DNA from: Pseudomonas urmiensis | Lineage (GTDB): Bacteria; Pseudomonadota; Gammaproteobacteria; Pseudomonadales; Pseudomonadaceae | Assembly (NCBI RefSeq): GCF_014268815.2 | Contig: NZ_JABWRE020000001.1 | Span: forward strand, 1,431,001 to 1,495,000 | Length of the DNA: 64,000 nucleotides | Direction of reading: 5' to 3' | In this document: one piece after another, positions 31,601 through 40,262 of the stretch | Layout of the letters: each line of letters begins with the position of its first letter | Numbering within the stretch: position 1 is the stretch's first letter | Program-made: the position numbers and the translations under genes | Notes under the pieces: generated by a model | Told to the model about the DNA's origin: nothing | What the model saw: only the letters and a program-made list of their open reading frames with translations | Databases searched by the model: none

Positions 31601-32329
31601 TCAGAGATATTTTTTGAAGGTAGCAGCTGTGATCGCCACCATGCAGCCGAGCAGTGCTGCACAAGGCACTAAGACCCAGATGGGGTTGAGTGTCCAAGGT
31701 AGGGAAAGGTAGATCACCCATGGGCTAACCATCAATGGAAATAATGTCCGCTTCGCTCGGTGGTAGACAAAACTGCTCTCGCGATCGGCGCTGAATTTGC
31801 GAAGGTCTCGGCGCATCAAGCCATCGACAGCGCCGGTGATCACGGCGAGCAGGAATAGCGGCGTGGCTAGGGTGAGGACGGCGAGGCGCACGACGAAGGT
31901 GAATACGGTGAATAGGGCGGCCAATAGGTAGTCCTGCAGCACAACGTACGCTTGAGCAAACTGACCCTGCACCGAGACTTCATGACTTAGGAGTTTCAGT
32001 TGAGTGTCTGAATGCGCCCAGCCGGTGCGGACCACGACCCAATCGCTCAAGTGCTGAAGCACTTTAGCGGTGGCTTGCGCGGGTTCCTCCACGAGCAGCG
32101 AGTTTTTGAAGTGATCGCTTAGCCATCCCAGCTCACTCAGCCACATGGCATGGCTGTGATGCCAGCCCTGCTCGGGCCAGAACCAGACCATGCCCACGAA
32201 CTCCAGGATGATGGAGAAAATCAGCGAAGCGAACAGCAGACCGAGCAGCCGCAGACAAAGCTCAAGCGTGCCGAAGATCAGCCCCGGACGTTTTTGCGCA
32301 GGAGGTTGGCTGACTGGAGTGGTCGGCAT
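31601..32329 (-). CDS. ICE membrane protein, TIGR03747/DUF4400 family (copy 1)
   Basis: Protein of 242 residues with an N-terminal helix (about 26-48), a central hydrophobic region (about 140-172) and a C-terminal pair of helices (about 203-235). Sequence and position directly after a TraD-like ATPase match the PFL_4697-type membrane proteins of integrating conjugative elements; the precise role in transfer is not known. GGAG precedes the ATG. In complete elements further conjugation genes follow, but here the next thing downstream is the convergent siderophore aminotransferase gene. A second, diverged copy lies at 62373-63101; aligned by eye the two proteins have the same length and are roughly four-fifths identical. 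Confidence 0.85.
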   Translation of the reverse strand: MPTTPVSQPPAQKRPGLIFGTLELCLRLLGLLFASLIFSIILEFVGMVWFWPEQGWHHSHAMWLSELGWLSDHFKNSLLVEEPAQATAKVLQHLSDWVVVRTGWAHSDTQLKLLSHEVSVQGQFAQAYVVLQDYLLAALFTVFTFVVRLAVLTLATPLFLLAVITGAVDGLMRRDLRKFSADRESSFVYHRAKRTLFPLMVSPWVIYLSLPWTLNPIWVLVPCAALLGCMVAITAATFKKYL

Positions 32330-32353
32330 AGGGGCTCCGCAGTACTTGGTCGC

Positions 32354-34480
32354 TTACGGCGCGTGCCTGCGCCCTGGTGGAGGCATCTCGGGATCGAAAT
32401 CTGCCGTGGGTGCGCCTCCCGCGTTACTCCACCAACTCCCCGCATTGGCGTTATAGGACTCTCGCATACGCGCCGCCAGGGTCTGCAGGTCTTCTGGCAT
32501 AGCATCATCGCTGGCCGGTTTCGGTAGCGGCATGCTCACCTTCCACAGTTGCCCGCCTTCCTGAAACGAGAACATCTGGCCCTTGGGCAGGGCGATAATG
32601 TGCGCCGGTTCGATCAGTGGTACGGCAGTGGTGGTGACCCGGTCCTGCGAAGAGGAGGTGAAGTCGGTACGGGCATCCGGATCGGCGGTGTCCGTCGCTC
32701 CGGAGACCAAAGTGCGTGTCTGCACGTTGACCTTGGGCAGCTGGTTGGTCAGTAGTTCAGCGGTGGCGGTTTCCCGTACGCGCAGCATCTGCAGGGTGTT
32801 GAAGTTGCCGATGACCTGGCCGGCCTTGGCCCGGTTGCCGATACGTGCCTCGATGTCGCTCAAGGTCTGGGTGTAGGCCGTGACCTGGATACCGGCACCG
32901 CCGCCCTTGTTGATCAGCGGGATGAACTCGTCGCCCATCAACTCGTTGAACTCGTCAGCGTGCAGGTTGATGGGCACCTTGTCCGCTGCGCTTGAGGAGC
33001 CGGGCAGGCCGTGATCGATGCCGTGTTTGTAGATGTGGCCGGCGACGGAGACCAGGTCGGCGAACATCGAGTTACCGACTGCGGCGGCCACTTCGGCATC
33101 CGATAACGCGTCCAGGCCGACGTAGACGATGCCGCGTTTGCGGATGACCTGTAGCCAGTCGAAGATCGGTCGCGGATCATCCAGGTCGGAGTAATTCGGG
33201 GCCAGCAGTTGTGCAGTCTTGCCACTGGTGAGTTTTTCCAACAGTGGCAGCAGCGACGCCACGATCTTGTCGAAGTAGGTGCGGTCGTAGCGCACGGCAG
33301 AGCGCAGGCCGTCCATTACCGGGTCGAAGATGCGCTTGGCGGTCAGGTACTGCTCGATGGCAACGACGCGCTTTTCCCGGCCAACCATATGCCGCGGAAT
33401 GTTCTTCTCGTTCAAGCGGCCTTCGATCTGCACGATCGCTTCCCAGGCCAGCGGATCATGGCGGGCGAAGAAATGCTGGGCATACTCGATAAACAGCGCA
33501 TCGATGTTCACCACATGGCGCTGGATCTGCAGGTAGTCCGGGCGGCGACCGAGCTCAATCAGCGCCCTCGCGATGATGTTGACGAAGCGCCAAGCAAACT
33601 CGCGAAAAGCCGCCGAGTTGCCTTCACCGCTCAACTGGCCGGCGATCCGGGTAGCGACTTCCGAAATGCGCCCGAAGCGGCCGATGGCGTTGTAGCGTGC
33701 GGAGATCTCCGGCCAGCCCAGGTGGAAGACATAGAACTCGTGCTCGCGGCCAGCGCGCCGCGCCTCGACGTACATGCGCTTGAGCAGGTCGGCGTCGCCC
33801 TTGGGGTCGAAGACGATGACCACTTCCCGGCTCGGTCGATGGATGTCCTGGGTGATATACACCTCGGCCAGGCGAGTCTTGCCCACCCGTGTGGTGCCCA
33901 GCACCAGGGTATGTCCAACGCGCTCGCTGAGCGGCAGACTGGCTTCCTGCTCCTTCGGTTCGACGCCGTGCAGCAATGGCGAGCCGCCCACCGGCGGTAA
34001 TGGACGCACCGGATTGAACGGGCTGTCCCACGCGGTCAGGCGAGGCAGCAGTGATAGTACCGGTGGGGCTTTCTCCAGTAGCTGTTCCATGCGTCGCGCC
34101 CACTGGTGGGCAGTCGACTGGTTGACATAGCGGGCCAGCGCCGGGTCCTGAGCTTCGAGCAGGCGCTGCGTGTGCAGGCGGGTCCAGCGAAAGCCGCGGC
34201 CCATGAACAACCGCTTGCTGCTCACCGGAATCTGCCGGCTGGTCAGCGAATAGCGCGGCAGGCGGCGGATATTGCGCCGGTAGCGCAGGACGATCCGCGC
34301 TTCGTTGAGCCGCTTCAGACCGAACGCGGTGTAGGCCAGGGCCATGCCAGCCCCTACCTCAGGCGACAGGGCCACGGCCCAGGGTGAATGCAGGCACAGC
34401 GCACCGGCACCGGCGCAGAGACCCACGGTGTACAGTTCCACCGCCGGTCGCAGCAGGGATTCCATCGCATGCTCGCCCAT
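32354..34480 (-). CDS. traD: TraD-like type IV coupling ATPase (ICE, TIGR03743 type)
   Basis: Protein of 708 residues that would couple the DNA substrate to the conjugation channel at the inner membrane. Hydrophobic N-terminal segments (about residues 15-45) precede an ATPase domain with Walker A (GTTRVGKT near residue 196) and a Walker B-like VIVFDPKGDADL. The proline-rich C-terminus ends PPPGRRHAP. A second ATG five codons in is possible. It belongs to the run of transfer genes on the - strand, following the TIGR03765-like gene by nine bases and preceding the DUF4400 gene by 24 bases. Length and motifs indicate an intact protein even though the element around it appears incomplete. Confidence 0.92.
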   Translation of the reverse strand: MGEHAMESLLRPAVELYTVGLCAGAGALCLHSPWAVALSPEVGAGMALAYTAFGLKRLNEARIVLRYRRNIRRLPRYSLTSRQIPVSSKRLFMGRGFRWTRLHTQRLLEAQDPALARYVNQSTAHQWARRMEQLLEKAPPVLSLLPRLTAWDSPFNPVRPLPPVGGSPLLHGVEPKEQEASLPLSERVGHTLVLGTTRVGKTRLAEVYITQDIHRPSREVVIVFDPKGDADLLKRMYVEARRAGREHEFYVFHLGWPEISARYNAIGRFGRISEVATRIAGQLSGEGNSAAFREFAWRFVNIIARALIELGRRPDYLQIQRHVVNIDALFIEYAQHFFARHDPLAWEAIVQIEGRLNEKNIPRHMVGREKRVVAIEQYLTAKRIFDPVMDGLRSAVRYDRTYFDKIVASLLPLLEKLTSGKTAQLLAPNYSDLDDPRPIFDWLQVIRKRGIVYVGLDALSDAEVAAAVGNSMFADLVSVAGHIYKHGIDHGLPGSSSAADKVPINLHADEFNELMGDEFIPLINKGGGAGIQVTAYTQTLSDIEARIGNRAKAGQVIGNFNTLQMLRVRETATAELLTNQLPKVNVQTRTLVSGATDTADPDARTDFTSSSQDRVTTTAVPLIEPAHIIALPKGQMFSFQEGGQLWKVSMPLPKPASDDAMPEDLQTLAARMRESYNANAGSWWSNAGGAPTADFDPEMPPPGRRHAP

Positions 34481-34489
34481 GAAGTACCC

Positions 34490-34909
34490 TCACTGTTGCA
34501 GGTTGGTGGGCGTGATCAGCACCGGGTAGTGGTCCAGCTCCAACCGTTCGGCAATGTCGTCACCACTGACTGGCCAGATGTTCAGCCCGGGCGCTGCCGT
34601 CTGGATGCGACGCAGCGCCTGCACATTGTCTACTTCGACCGCCAGCCCGTTGGCGCCCAAGTCTTGTAGCGCCTGGGCGTGCCGCGACAGCCACTCCACG
34701 GAAGCAGGGTCCTGCCCAACCAGGAACAACGGCGTCATGCCGGGCAGTCTCAACGTCCTGGGCAGCACGGGACCTGGCGAGAGGCGAGCGCTGCGCACCG
34801 GCAGCACCCAATTCAACGTGGCTGGGTCGGGTGGGCTTTTGGACTCAGCGCTCGCGGCAAGTGACAGCCAGGGGCAGAGAGCTATGGCGACCAAGTGCAA
34901 ACGTCTCAT
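34490..34909 (-). CDS. ICE protein, TIGR03765 (PFL_4695) family
   Basis: Protein of 139 residues with a signal peptide (residues 1-21, ending ASA) and a thioredoxin-like or periplasmic character; it ends with the stretch VLITPTNLQQ typical of this ICE family. The ATG at 34909 overlaps the stop of the transglycosylase gene by four bases (ATGA), which excludes the longer frame starting at 35038. Its role in conjugation is unknown; conserved linkage to traD suggests participation in the mating-pair machinery in the periplasm. Confidence 0.8.
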   Translation of the reverse strand: MRRLHLVAIALCPWLSLAASAESKSPPDPATLNWVLPVRSARLSPGPVLPRTLRLPGMTPLFLVGQDPASVEWLSRHAQALQDLGANGLAVEVDNVQALRRIQTAAPGLNIWPVSGDDIAERLELDHYPVLITPTNLQQ

Positions 34910-35460
34910 GGCAGGGACCGCCCTGGTGCCGTCGCGACGGGCTGGACGCGCTGCCAGTGACGGGTGAACTGACGGCGATAGTGCGCCGCAGGAGGACCAC
35001 CGGCAGGCCGGTGATAGCGGCCGGCGGCGACAACCCAATCACCGGTATCGGCAAAGTGCGCGCGCAACAGCTCGGCGGTGACAGCGAGGTTGGTGCGGGG
35101 ATCGAGGGCATCGCAAGCGCTCGGGTAGCGGTCCGGGTGATAACCCAGGTTGGTTTGTCCCAGCCCGACATCAATGCGCTTGGGGTCGTGGCGACTGAGC
35201 GCTTCCCTCAGTGCGGCACAGGCCTGGCCGCGTCGGGCAAACCGCAGTGGTGAACCCGCCACATTCAGGGTCCACGGCCAGGGCATAAGCTGTCCGCGCA
35301 GCGGTGTACCACTTTCCTGCAGGGCGATGGCGAACAGCACCGAGGCGGGGATACCGGCACGCGCGGCCGCCAATTGATAGGCCGGCGGCGGCAGAGTATC
35401 TGCGTGAACGCTGGCCGCCCCGACCATCGCCAGGGCGAGAATCAGTCGACGCGCTGCCAT
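34906..35460 (-). CDS. Lytic transglycosylase of the ICE transfer region
   Basis: Protein of 184 residues with a signal peptide (cleavage near residue 20, SVHA) and an SLT-type fold. The probable catalytic Glu is E49 in IALQESG, followed by the motif VGLGQTNLGYH and a terminal ALDPRTNLAVTAELL helix. Such enzymes open the peptidoglycan locally for assembly of the conjugation apparatus. It is shorter than housekeeping Slt enzymes, as usual for the VirB1-like enzymes of mobile elements. It overlaps the next gene by four bases and starts inside the end of the previous gene. Confidence 0.88.
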   Translation of the reverse strand: MAARRLILALAMVGAASVHADTLPPPAYQLAAARAGIPASVLFAIALQESGTPLRGQLMPWPWTLNVAGSPLRFARRGQACAALREALSRHDPKRIDVGLGQTNLGYHPDRYPSACDALDPRTNLAVTAELLRAHFADTGDWVVAAGRYHRPAGGPPAAHYRRQFTRHWQRVQPVATAPGRSLP

Positions 35461-36161
35461 TTTCCATCCACCTGCTGATAGCGGGCTGGCAGGGGCCGGC
35501 TGGCGCCCAGGGCAAACCAGCGGCCGCGGTCATGGTTCAAGGTGACCTGGCCGCCGCTGACCTGTGTGGCGGTAATACCTGCACCCTGCGCCCATTGGCG
35601 CAACCGCGTATCGTTGCCTTGGCTGCCGACCAGGTACACATCCAGCCGCGCCCCGGCCCGCAGCCATTGCTGGAGGCTGGTCACGCAGGCGGCGCATTTG
35701 TCTTCCACGAAAAGCGCCGTACGGCTGCTGTTCGAGGGTTCGGCATCGTCGCTCATGCCCTGCATGGGCTGCAGACCTGGAAACAGCCGTGCCCAGGCCG
35801 CGGAGTAGGCCTTCTGGTAGGCCAGTTCGCGCTCGGCACGCTTGGCTTCCAGACGGACCTGCAGCTCGGCGTAGCGCTGCCGCTCCTGATCCGAGTTGGC
35901 CTCGACACCCAGGGTGGTGAGCGGGTCAAGTTGCGGCGACCAGTAATGGCGGGGGCCGGTCTGCAGGCGCTCAAACGTGGCCCATTCGTCATCCGTCAGG
36001 CCCCAGGTCTTGGCCTGGTCTGCAGCAGACGCCTGTCGTGCCAGCGGCGACTGCTCACTGAACTGCACCTGAGCGTCGACATGCTTGGGGACACTCGAGC
36101 CCTGATCGGCGAACACGTAAGCCGGCAGTAGGATGAGCGCAAGCGCAGAGAACCTATGCAC
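35442..36161 (-). CDS. ICE protein, TIGR03759 (PFL_4693) family
   Basis: Protein of 239 residues. A GTG start at 36161 is preferred because AGGAGG lies five bases upstream and it opens directly into a signal peptide ending VFADQ; an upstream ATG at 36200 would overlap the previous gene. Family hallmarks are WGLTDDEW near residue 52, a tract ending LDPLTTLGVEA, and a CxxC pair (DKCAACV) in a thioredoxin-like C-terminal half. Likely periplasmic; a disulfide-handling role during assembly of the transfer apparatus is possible but unproven. Its end overlaps the transglycosylase start by 19 bases. Confidence 0.83.
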   Translation of the reverse strand: MHRFSALALILLPAYVFADQGSSVPKHVDAQVQFSEQSPLARQASAADQAKTWGLTDDEWATFERLQTGPRHYWSPQLDPLTTLGVEANSDQERQRYAELQVRLEAKRAERELAYQKAYSAAWARLFPGLQPMQGMSDDAEPSNSSRTALFVEDKCAACVTSLQQWLRAGARLDVYLVGSQGNDTRLRQWAQGAGITATQVSGGQVTLNHDRGRWFALGASRPLPARYQQVDGKWQRVD

Positions 36162-36171
36162 GTTCACCTCC

Positions 36172-36843
36172 TCATGGGATGGGCAGGGTGCGATCGCCAT
36201 GGCCCGGAACGTAGAACACGGCCTGGCCCTCGCGAATCGCCCGCAGTTGCCAGCCGTTCAAGCTGTCACCGGGCTGAAGCAGGTGCACGGTGGACAGTGC
36301 ATGGGTGCCGGCAGGCAACGCAGTCACGAACCTGATGGTGCCGCGCATCTCGATACCCTGCAGGGTGAAAGGCGGCTGCGGCGCCGTGGCTTTTGATTTT
36401 TCGCGGAAGGAGGCAGGTTGGGATGCGGCGGTAGCTGCTGGCACCTTAGGACCGGTCGAGAGCTTCTCGAGTGCCGCTTCTGCCTCCCTCATGCGTTGCG
36501 CCAGGGCGGTCAGATCGGCGCTGCTCGGTCCTGGCGGTGCCGCTTGCAGGACCCTGACGGAGGTCGCCAGCTCGTCGAGTTGCTGGCCGAGCGTTGCCTG
36601 CGCAGTGGTCTGCTGGTGTTGTGCGTCTTCCAGGGCCGCGACTTGTGGCGAAAGTGTGGCGAGTGTGGTGCGCAATTCCCCGATGTCGCGACGCAGTGAC
36701 GGGCCAGGGTCAGCCGGCGCATTCCGTGCAGCAGTCTGCAGTTCTGACAGTTGCTGATGCTGGTTGTAGCTTTCAGCCGCGAGGACGGCAGCCCCCAGGC
36801 ATAGCGCGCCGATCACCAAGGCCTGAAAATGGTGAACCTTCAT
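36172..36843 (-). CDS. ICE transfer-region coiled-coil inner-membrane protein (PilP-like C-terminus possible)
   Basis: Protein of 223 residues starting with an ATG that overlaps the PilL-like stop by four bases. An N-terminal membrane anchor (about residues 5-23) is followed by a long predicted coiled coil (about 30-125, rich in Leu, Gln and Ala) and a compact C-terminal domain with the stretch MRGTIRFVTALPAG. The layout resembles assembly proteins of type IV pili or conjugative systems. I cannot assign a definite family. Position between the PilL-like lipoprotein and the TIGR03759-like protein places it in the transfer machinery. Confidence 0.65.
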   Translation of the reverse strand: MKVHHFQALVIGALCLGAAVLAAESYNQHQQLSELQTAARNAPADPGPSLRRDIGELRTTLATLSPQVAALEDAQHQQTTAQATLGQQLDELATSVRVLQAAPPGPSSADLTALAQRMREAEAALEKLSTGPKVPAATAASQPASFREKSKATAPQPPFTLQGIEMRGTIRFVTALPAGTHALSTVHLLQPGDSLNGWQLRAIREGQAVFYVPGHGDRTLPIP

Positions 36844-37349
36844 GGTGCGGTCTCCAGTGTCGAGAAGGGCGGCTTGGGCGGGGGCAGGCGCAGGGCGTAG
36901 CACACGCTCCGCTCGACCGAATCAATGTCCAGTCGCCAAGCGGGGCCGCCGATGACGGTCAAGGCATCCAGTAGTGAAATCGGCCCGAGGTCGTGATGCA
37001 CGGCAGGCAAGGGGCGGTGGAACAACCGCGCCACGGCAGGGTCATCGGGACAGAGGGAGTAGCCCGAGTGCTGCAGCACGTGGCGCAGCGCTTCACCGAC
37101 CGTCGCGTGCAGCGCTGGAGCGATCTGGACGTTGATCAGCTGATACAGCGGTTGGCGCTGCTCCAGCGTTGGCCGGGTGCTGGCCAAGGTGTAGCGGTCC
37201 TGTCGGACCCAGGCGGGTACCGGGGATTTTGGCTTGGCCATTGCGGTCGGGGCCGGTGCAGGTGGCGTAGGGGTGGGCGCCGGTTGAGGCGTGCTGCAGC
37301 CCAGCAACGTGAGCATCAGTCCGAGTGTGAGGAGCGTGGGGGTATGCAT
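36840..37349 (-). CDS. PilL-like N-terminal domain lipoprotein of the ICE (TIGR03748 type)
   Basis: Protein of 169 residues with a lipoprotein signal (lipobox LTLLGC, Cys18), a Pro/Ala-rich linker and a C-terminal domain of the PilL N-terminal type (LYQLINVQIAPALHATVGEAL, HSGYSLCPDD). In PFGI-1-class elements such proteins are envelope parts of the conjugative type IV pilus or secretion system. This is the first gene of the transfer operon running down to the DUF4400 gene. A roughly 100-bp fragment of a related gene is found at 63160-63262, joined to a group II intron remnant. Confidence 0.85.
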   Translation of the reverse strand: MHTPTLLTLGLMLTLLGCSTPQPAPTPTPPAPAPTAMAKPKSPVPAWVRQDRYTLASTRPTLEQRQPLYQLINVQIAPALHATVGEALRHVLQHSGYSLCPDDPAVARLFHRPLPAVHHDLGPISLLDALTVIGGPAWRLDIDSVERSVCYALRLPPPKPPFSTLETAP

Positions 37350-37451
37350 GACCAGATCTCGACAAAAGATGCCGACACCTTGTCGAAAAGCCAGAGCGCG
37401 CCCCTACCGAAAAATCGAATCTCCCCGGCCGATTTACGCTGGCGCAACCAT

Positions 37452-37476
37452 GAAAAAGGCGCCCGGAGGGCGCCTT
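37452..37476 (-). terminator. Rho-independent terminator of the 37481-38197 gene
   Basis: On the - strand a 9-bp perfect stem (AAGGCGCCC / GGGCGCCTT) with a 3-base loop is followed by TTTTT, directly after the stop codon at 37481. It ends the RadC-linked transcript and separates it from the pilus/transfer operon, whose promoter should lie within 37350-37450. Confidence 0.85.
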
Positions 37477-37480
37477 GAGG

Positions 37481-38197
37481 TCAATCTTCGGTGAACAACG
37501 GCAGTTCGGGGAGCGGCCGCGCATCAGGGTCGAAGATCAGCAAACGGGTGTCTGCTTCACCGGCCATCAAGAGCAGGCGCAGCAGGACCGGTGGCACATG
37601 ATCTGCGCGCAGACGTGCAGTCACTTCCTCAATGCGGCAGTAGCTGCCGCTGGCGGCAATGTTTCTGAGCCAGGGCGTCGAGTACAGCTTGCAGCCCACC
37701 GCGTTGTTGCTAGTCAGCACGAAGCATTCGAAGAAGCTCGACGGTGAGCGACACCAGGCGCACATCTGCAGGAACTCGAACTCATCTGCTGGTAGGTGCG
37801 CACTGCTGATTTCCCAGCTGCGGCTGTAGTGCCCGTTGGTGAATGACAGCTGCTCAATCAAGTGCTGTGCGGCTTCCTCGTTGGGGAGATCGCTGACGTG
37901 TTGCCGGCGGCCATGGTGCAGCCCTGTGACCTGGTAGAGCACCTGGCTCACGGTACCGTCGGCAGGGAACGGCATACGGACAAACTCGGGCACGCTTTTG
38001 CCGTCGGTGATCACCGCGAAGTCATCATCGAACAGGCACGGCTGGAAATTAATGCCGTCATCCGGCAGGTCATGCAGCGCAGGGTGAAGGGATCGGTAGC
38101 AGGGCGGGCAATCGTCGGCGTAGCTGATTTGCACCACACGTTCGAAGCTCAGGTCCTGAAAGCCGCGGAGGAAGGGATTGCGAGGGGAAGTGGACAT
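37481..38197 (-). CDS. Hypothetical ICE protein, 238 aa
   Basis: The ATG at 38197 is chosen because GGAG lies at proper spacing; the longer in-frame start at 38338 would overlap radC. No signal peptide or membrane helix is apparent. Features are several Cys residues (DDCPPCY, QMCAWCR), an acidic N-terminal half and a hydrophobic region near residue 205 (PPVLLRLLLMAG). I do not recognise the family. Its place, 64 bases after radC and closed by a strong terminator, makes it the last gene of the replication/maintenance transcript. Confidence 0.75.
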   Translation of the reverse strand: MSTSPRNPFLRGFQDLSFERVVQISYADDCPPCYRSLHPALHDLPDDGINFQPCLFDDDFAVITDGKSVPEFVRMPFPADGTVSQVLYQVTGLHHGRRQHVSDLPNEEAAQHLIEQLSFTNGHYSRSWEISSAHLPADEFEFLQMCAWCRSPSSFFECFVLTSNNAVGCKLYSTPWLRNIAASGSYCRIEEVTARLRADHVPPVLLRLLLMAGEADTRLLIFDPDARPLPELPLFTED

Positions 38198-38261
38198 GGG
38201 GTGCTCCAAGAATGCGAAGGGCACCCCGTACAGGCAGTGACCCTCCAAGTGGTGGGGGTGG

Positions 38262-38756
38262 TCAGATCCAGCCGTAATCGGCCAGCGACAGCGGCGTGCC
38301 TTCACCCACGATGATGTGGTCCAGCACACGTACCTCAACCAGGGCCAAGGCTTCGATCAGGCGGGTAGTGAGCACCCGATCGGCGCCGCTCGGCTCCGAG
38401 CAGCCAGAGGGGTGGTTGTGGCTGAAAATCACCGCAGCGGCGTTGTGCTCGAGTGCCTTAACGACGACCTGGCGCGGGTACACGGAGGCACCGTCGATGC
38501 TGCCGGTGAAGAGGATGTCGAAGCTCAGCACGCGGTGGCGCGAATCCAGGCAGAGCAGGGCAAACACCTCATGGTGATAGGGTGCGAGCTGCAACTTCAG
38601 ATAGGACGCTGCATCGCACGGTGTGATCAGTTGCTCGCCGCGCTGGAAGTAACGTTGATCCAGCAATTCCAGCGCTTCGGTCAGCAACGCATCCTCGCGG
38701 GCACGCTGGGCCAATGCAGGGTCAAGACGCTCGACTCGGTTCTGGGCAGTGTTCAT
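38262..38756 (-). CDS. radC: RadC/JAB-domain (MPN+) protein of the ICE
   Basis: Protein of 164 residues containing the JAMM metalloprotease-like motif ([16 protein letters not shown]) that defines the RadC C-terminal domain. It lacks the N-terminal helix-hairpin-helix region of chromosomal RadC, as usual for copies carried by mobile elements. The ATG at 38756 has GAGGAA upstream; an earlier ATG at 38828 overlaps the previous gene. The function of island-borne RadC proteins is not settled; roles in anti-restriction or recombination have been proposed. Confidence 0.9.
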   Translation of the reverse strand: MNTAQNRVERLDPALAQRAREDALLTEALELLDQRYFQRGEQLITPCDAASYLKLQLAPYHHEVFALLCLDSRHRVLSFDILFTGSIDGASVYPRQVVVKALEHNAAAVIFSHNHPSGCSEPSGADRVLTTRLIEALALVEVRVLDHIIVGEGTPLSLADYGWI

Positions 38757-38824
38757 GGGCAATTCCTCGTGGGAGACGGAGCGCCCCCAGGGGGAGAGCC
38801 CCAGGCTGGTGAGAGAGTGGTGAG

Positions 38825-39082
38825 TCACAGACGCGTAAAGCGATGTCGAGCTCCATGCAGTGGGCTGTGGCAGCCCTCACATGGTCGGGTGGAAAAGACC
38901 TCGATGCCGGTGCCAGTGCGGGGATCGAAATCAGCACTCAGTGGCAACAAGGTTTGCAGTTCGCTGCGCAGATGGGCGATGCGTTGGTCGACCTCAGCCT
39001 CGCTGTAGTAGAGCGACAGTGCACTGAAGTCGTCATACGCGACTGCCTGCAAGCAGTCCTCGCACAGCCAGAAGCTTTCCAT
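38825..39082 (-). CDS. Small hypothetical protein with two Cys pairs
   Basis: Protein of 85 residues preceded by GGAGG. It has one CxxC pair near the N-terminus (LCEDCLQ) and another near the C-terminus (PCEGCHS), suggesting a small zinc ribbon. The central part is acidic. Position between the STY4534-like gene and radC in the ICE maintenance region suggests an accessory DNA- or protein-binding role, but the family is not recognised. Confidence 0.7.
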   Translation of the reverse strand: MESFWLCEDCLQAVAYDDFSALSLYYSEAEVDQRIAHLRSELQTLLPLSADFDPRTGTGIEVFSTRPCEGCHSPLHGARHRFTRL

Positions 39083-39149
39083 GGCGGCCTCCGACGTAGA
39101 TGAACCAAAGGCGTTCGGGAGAACGCCTATGGTTGCCGGTCAAGCTGCC

Positions 39150-39677
39150 TCAGGCAGGCTGGCGAGCGGCGGTGGATTTACGTGCAGCAGCCGGGGCAGG
39201 CTGACGCTGTTCGGCGTCAGTAACTGCCTCGTCCACTTCCGCTACAGCCTCAGGGGCAGCAGCGGACTCGGTGCGAGCGGGTGCACGGTAGCTGAATTGG
39301 CCATCGACCTTGATCCATTCGATGAAGATCAATCGGCCTTTGAGGCTCGCGCCGGGTTGCCCCTTGCGCTCGCCTTTCTCGTACATGAACGGATCAACCC
39401 AGAGGTCGCCAATGCGAAACGCGATGAGAACTTTGCGTTCCGCGCGGACGTCTTCCAGGTGCTCACGGATCAGCCGGTCGGCTTCACCGCTGGCAACCTT
39501 GCAGTCGAAGCGGGTGTACTCGACGTCGTCAGCGGCACCGTGCAAGGCGGCAATGTCACACGCCATGAACGCTTGCCCACGGCGAACCGGGACTTCGCGC
39601 ACACGGTTCAGGTAACCGATGCCTTGGGTGTGCAGATTGAAGTAGGTAGTAGGGGCGTTGTTGCTTGCAGTAGTCAT
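39150..39677 (-). CDS. STY4534-family ICE replication protein
   Basis: Protein of 175 residues. The ATG at 39677 (AGGAG upstream) is preferred to the long frame from 39842. The N-terminal half (TTYFNLHTQGIGYLNRVR, FMACDIAALHGAADD) matches a conserved DUF3577/STY4534-type protein found next to topB in PFGI-1-class elements. The C-terminal third is a low-complexity Ala/Glu/Pro tail, probably disordered. Thought to take part in element replication or maintenance; mechanism unknown. Confidence 0.83.
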   Translation of the reverse strand: MTTASNNAPTTYFNLHTQGIGYLNRVREVPVRRGQAFMACDIAALHGAADDVEYTRFDCKVASGEADRLIREHLEDVRAERKVLIAFRIGDLWVDPFMYEKGERKGQPGASLKGRLIFIEWIKVDGQFSYRAPARTESAAAPEAVAEVDEAVTDAEQRQPAPAAARKSTAARQPA

Positions 39678-40002
39678 GATTGATCTCCTGGTGAGCAGAA
39701 ACGCGGACAGCCACCGGCCCTGGCGGCTGGTGAATTCCGCAAGGGGACGTACACGAACGTGATCGTTTAGAGGGCGCTCATCACTGCCGGAGGCAGTAAC
39801 CGTGCGAGCTACCGAACGCGGATCGCACTTGGGGAGAACCACCCGAAATGGGCGTAGCCTTGAAGGTTCTGGCTACCTGGACGCGGTCAACGACAGCGGT
39901 GTGCAGCCCATCTATACAACCCCGGGAAAGGCCCGTCAACTGCAGATTCGACGGGCTCTAGGCAAGCGGAAGTGGTTGGTGCTCAGTGGATTCTAAGCGG
40001 CG

Positions 40003-40029
40003 AAAAAATAGCCCGACGGTCGTCAGGCT
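40003..40029 (-). terminator. Terminator-like hairpin downstream of topB
   Basis: Read on the - strand, AGCCTGAC (40029-40022) pairs with GTCGGGCT (40017-40010) with one mismatch, and is followed by ATTTTTTC. This is the layout of an intrinsic terminator for transcripts coming from the topB side. Confidence 0.65.
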
Positions 40030-40217
40030 AGGAGGAGATGGACCACGCTTGACCCGGCAATCGGATACCGGGGTTCGTCGCAAAACCACCGCTATCGATC
40101 CGCCTGAATCAACCGACCCTTGTCGTGGCCTGGGTCGGAATCAACTGGCACGCATCCGCGCACAAAAGGTGCCCAGTATTTCGCCGGCGGGCACCGGAGC
40201 TGAGCATCGTCGCCGAA

Positions 40218-40262
40218 GCGGATGACCTGTACGACCTGGCATAAGTCGTACAGGTCATCCGC
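40218..40262. repeat. 45-bp perfect hairpin, 18-bp arms
   Basis: GCGGATGACCTGTACGAC (40218-40235) is repeated in perfect inverted form at 40245-40262, with a 9-base spacer CTGGCATAA. No T tract follows on either side, so this is not a simple terminator. Candidate roles are an origin of transfer, a protein-binding site for replication or partition, or the core of a structured RNA. Confidence 0.75.

Noticed and set aside
30072..31721. 549-residue - strand open frame opposite the aminotransferase
   Set aside because: It overlaps a well-supported PLP enzyme in full and shows no family features.
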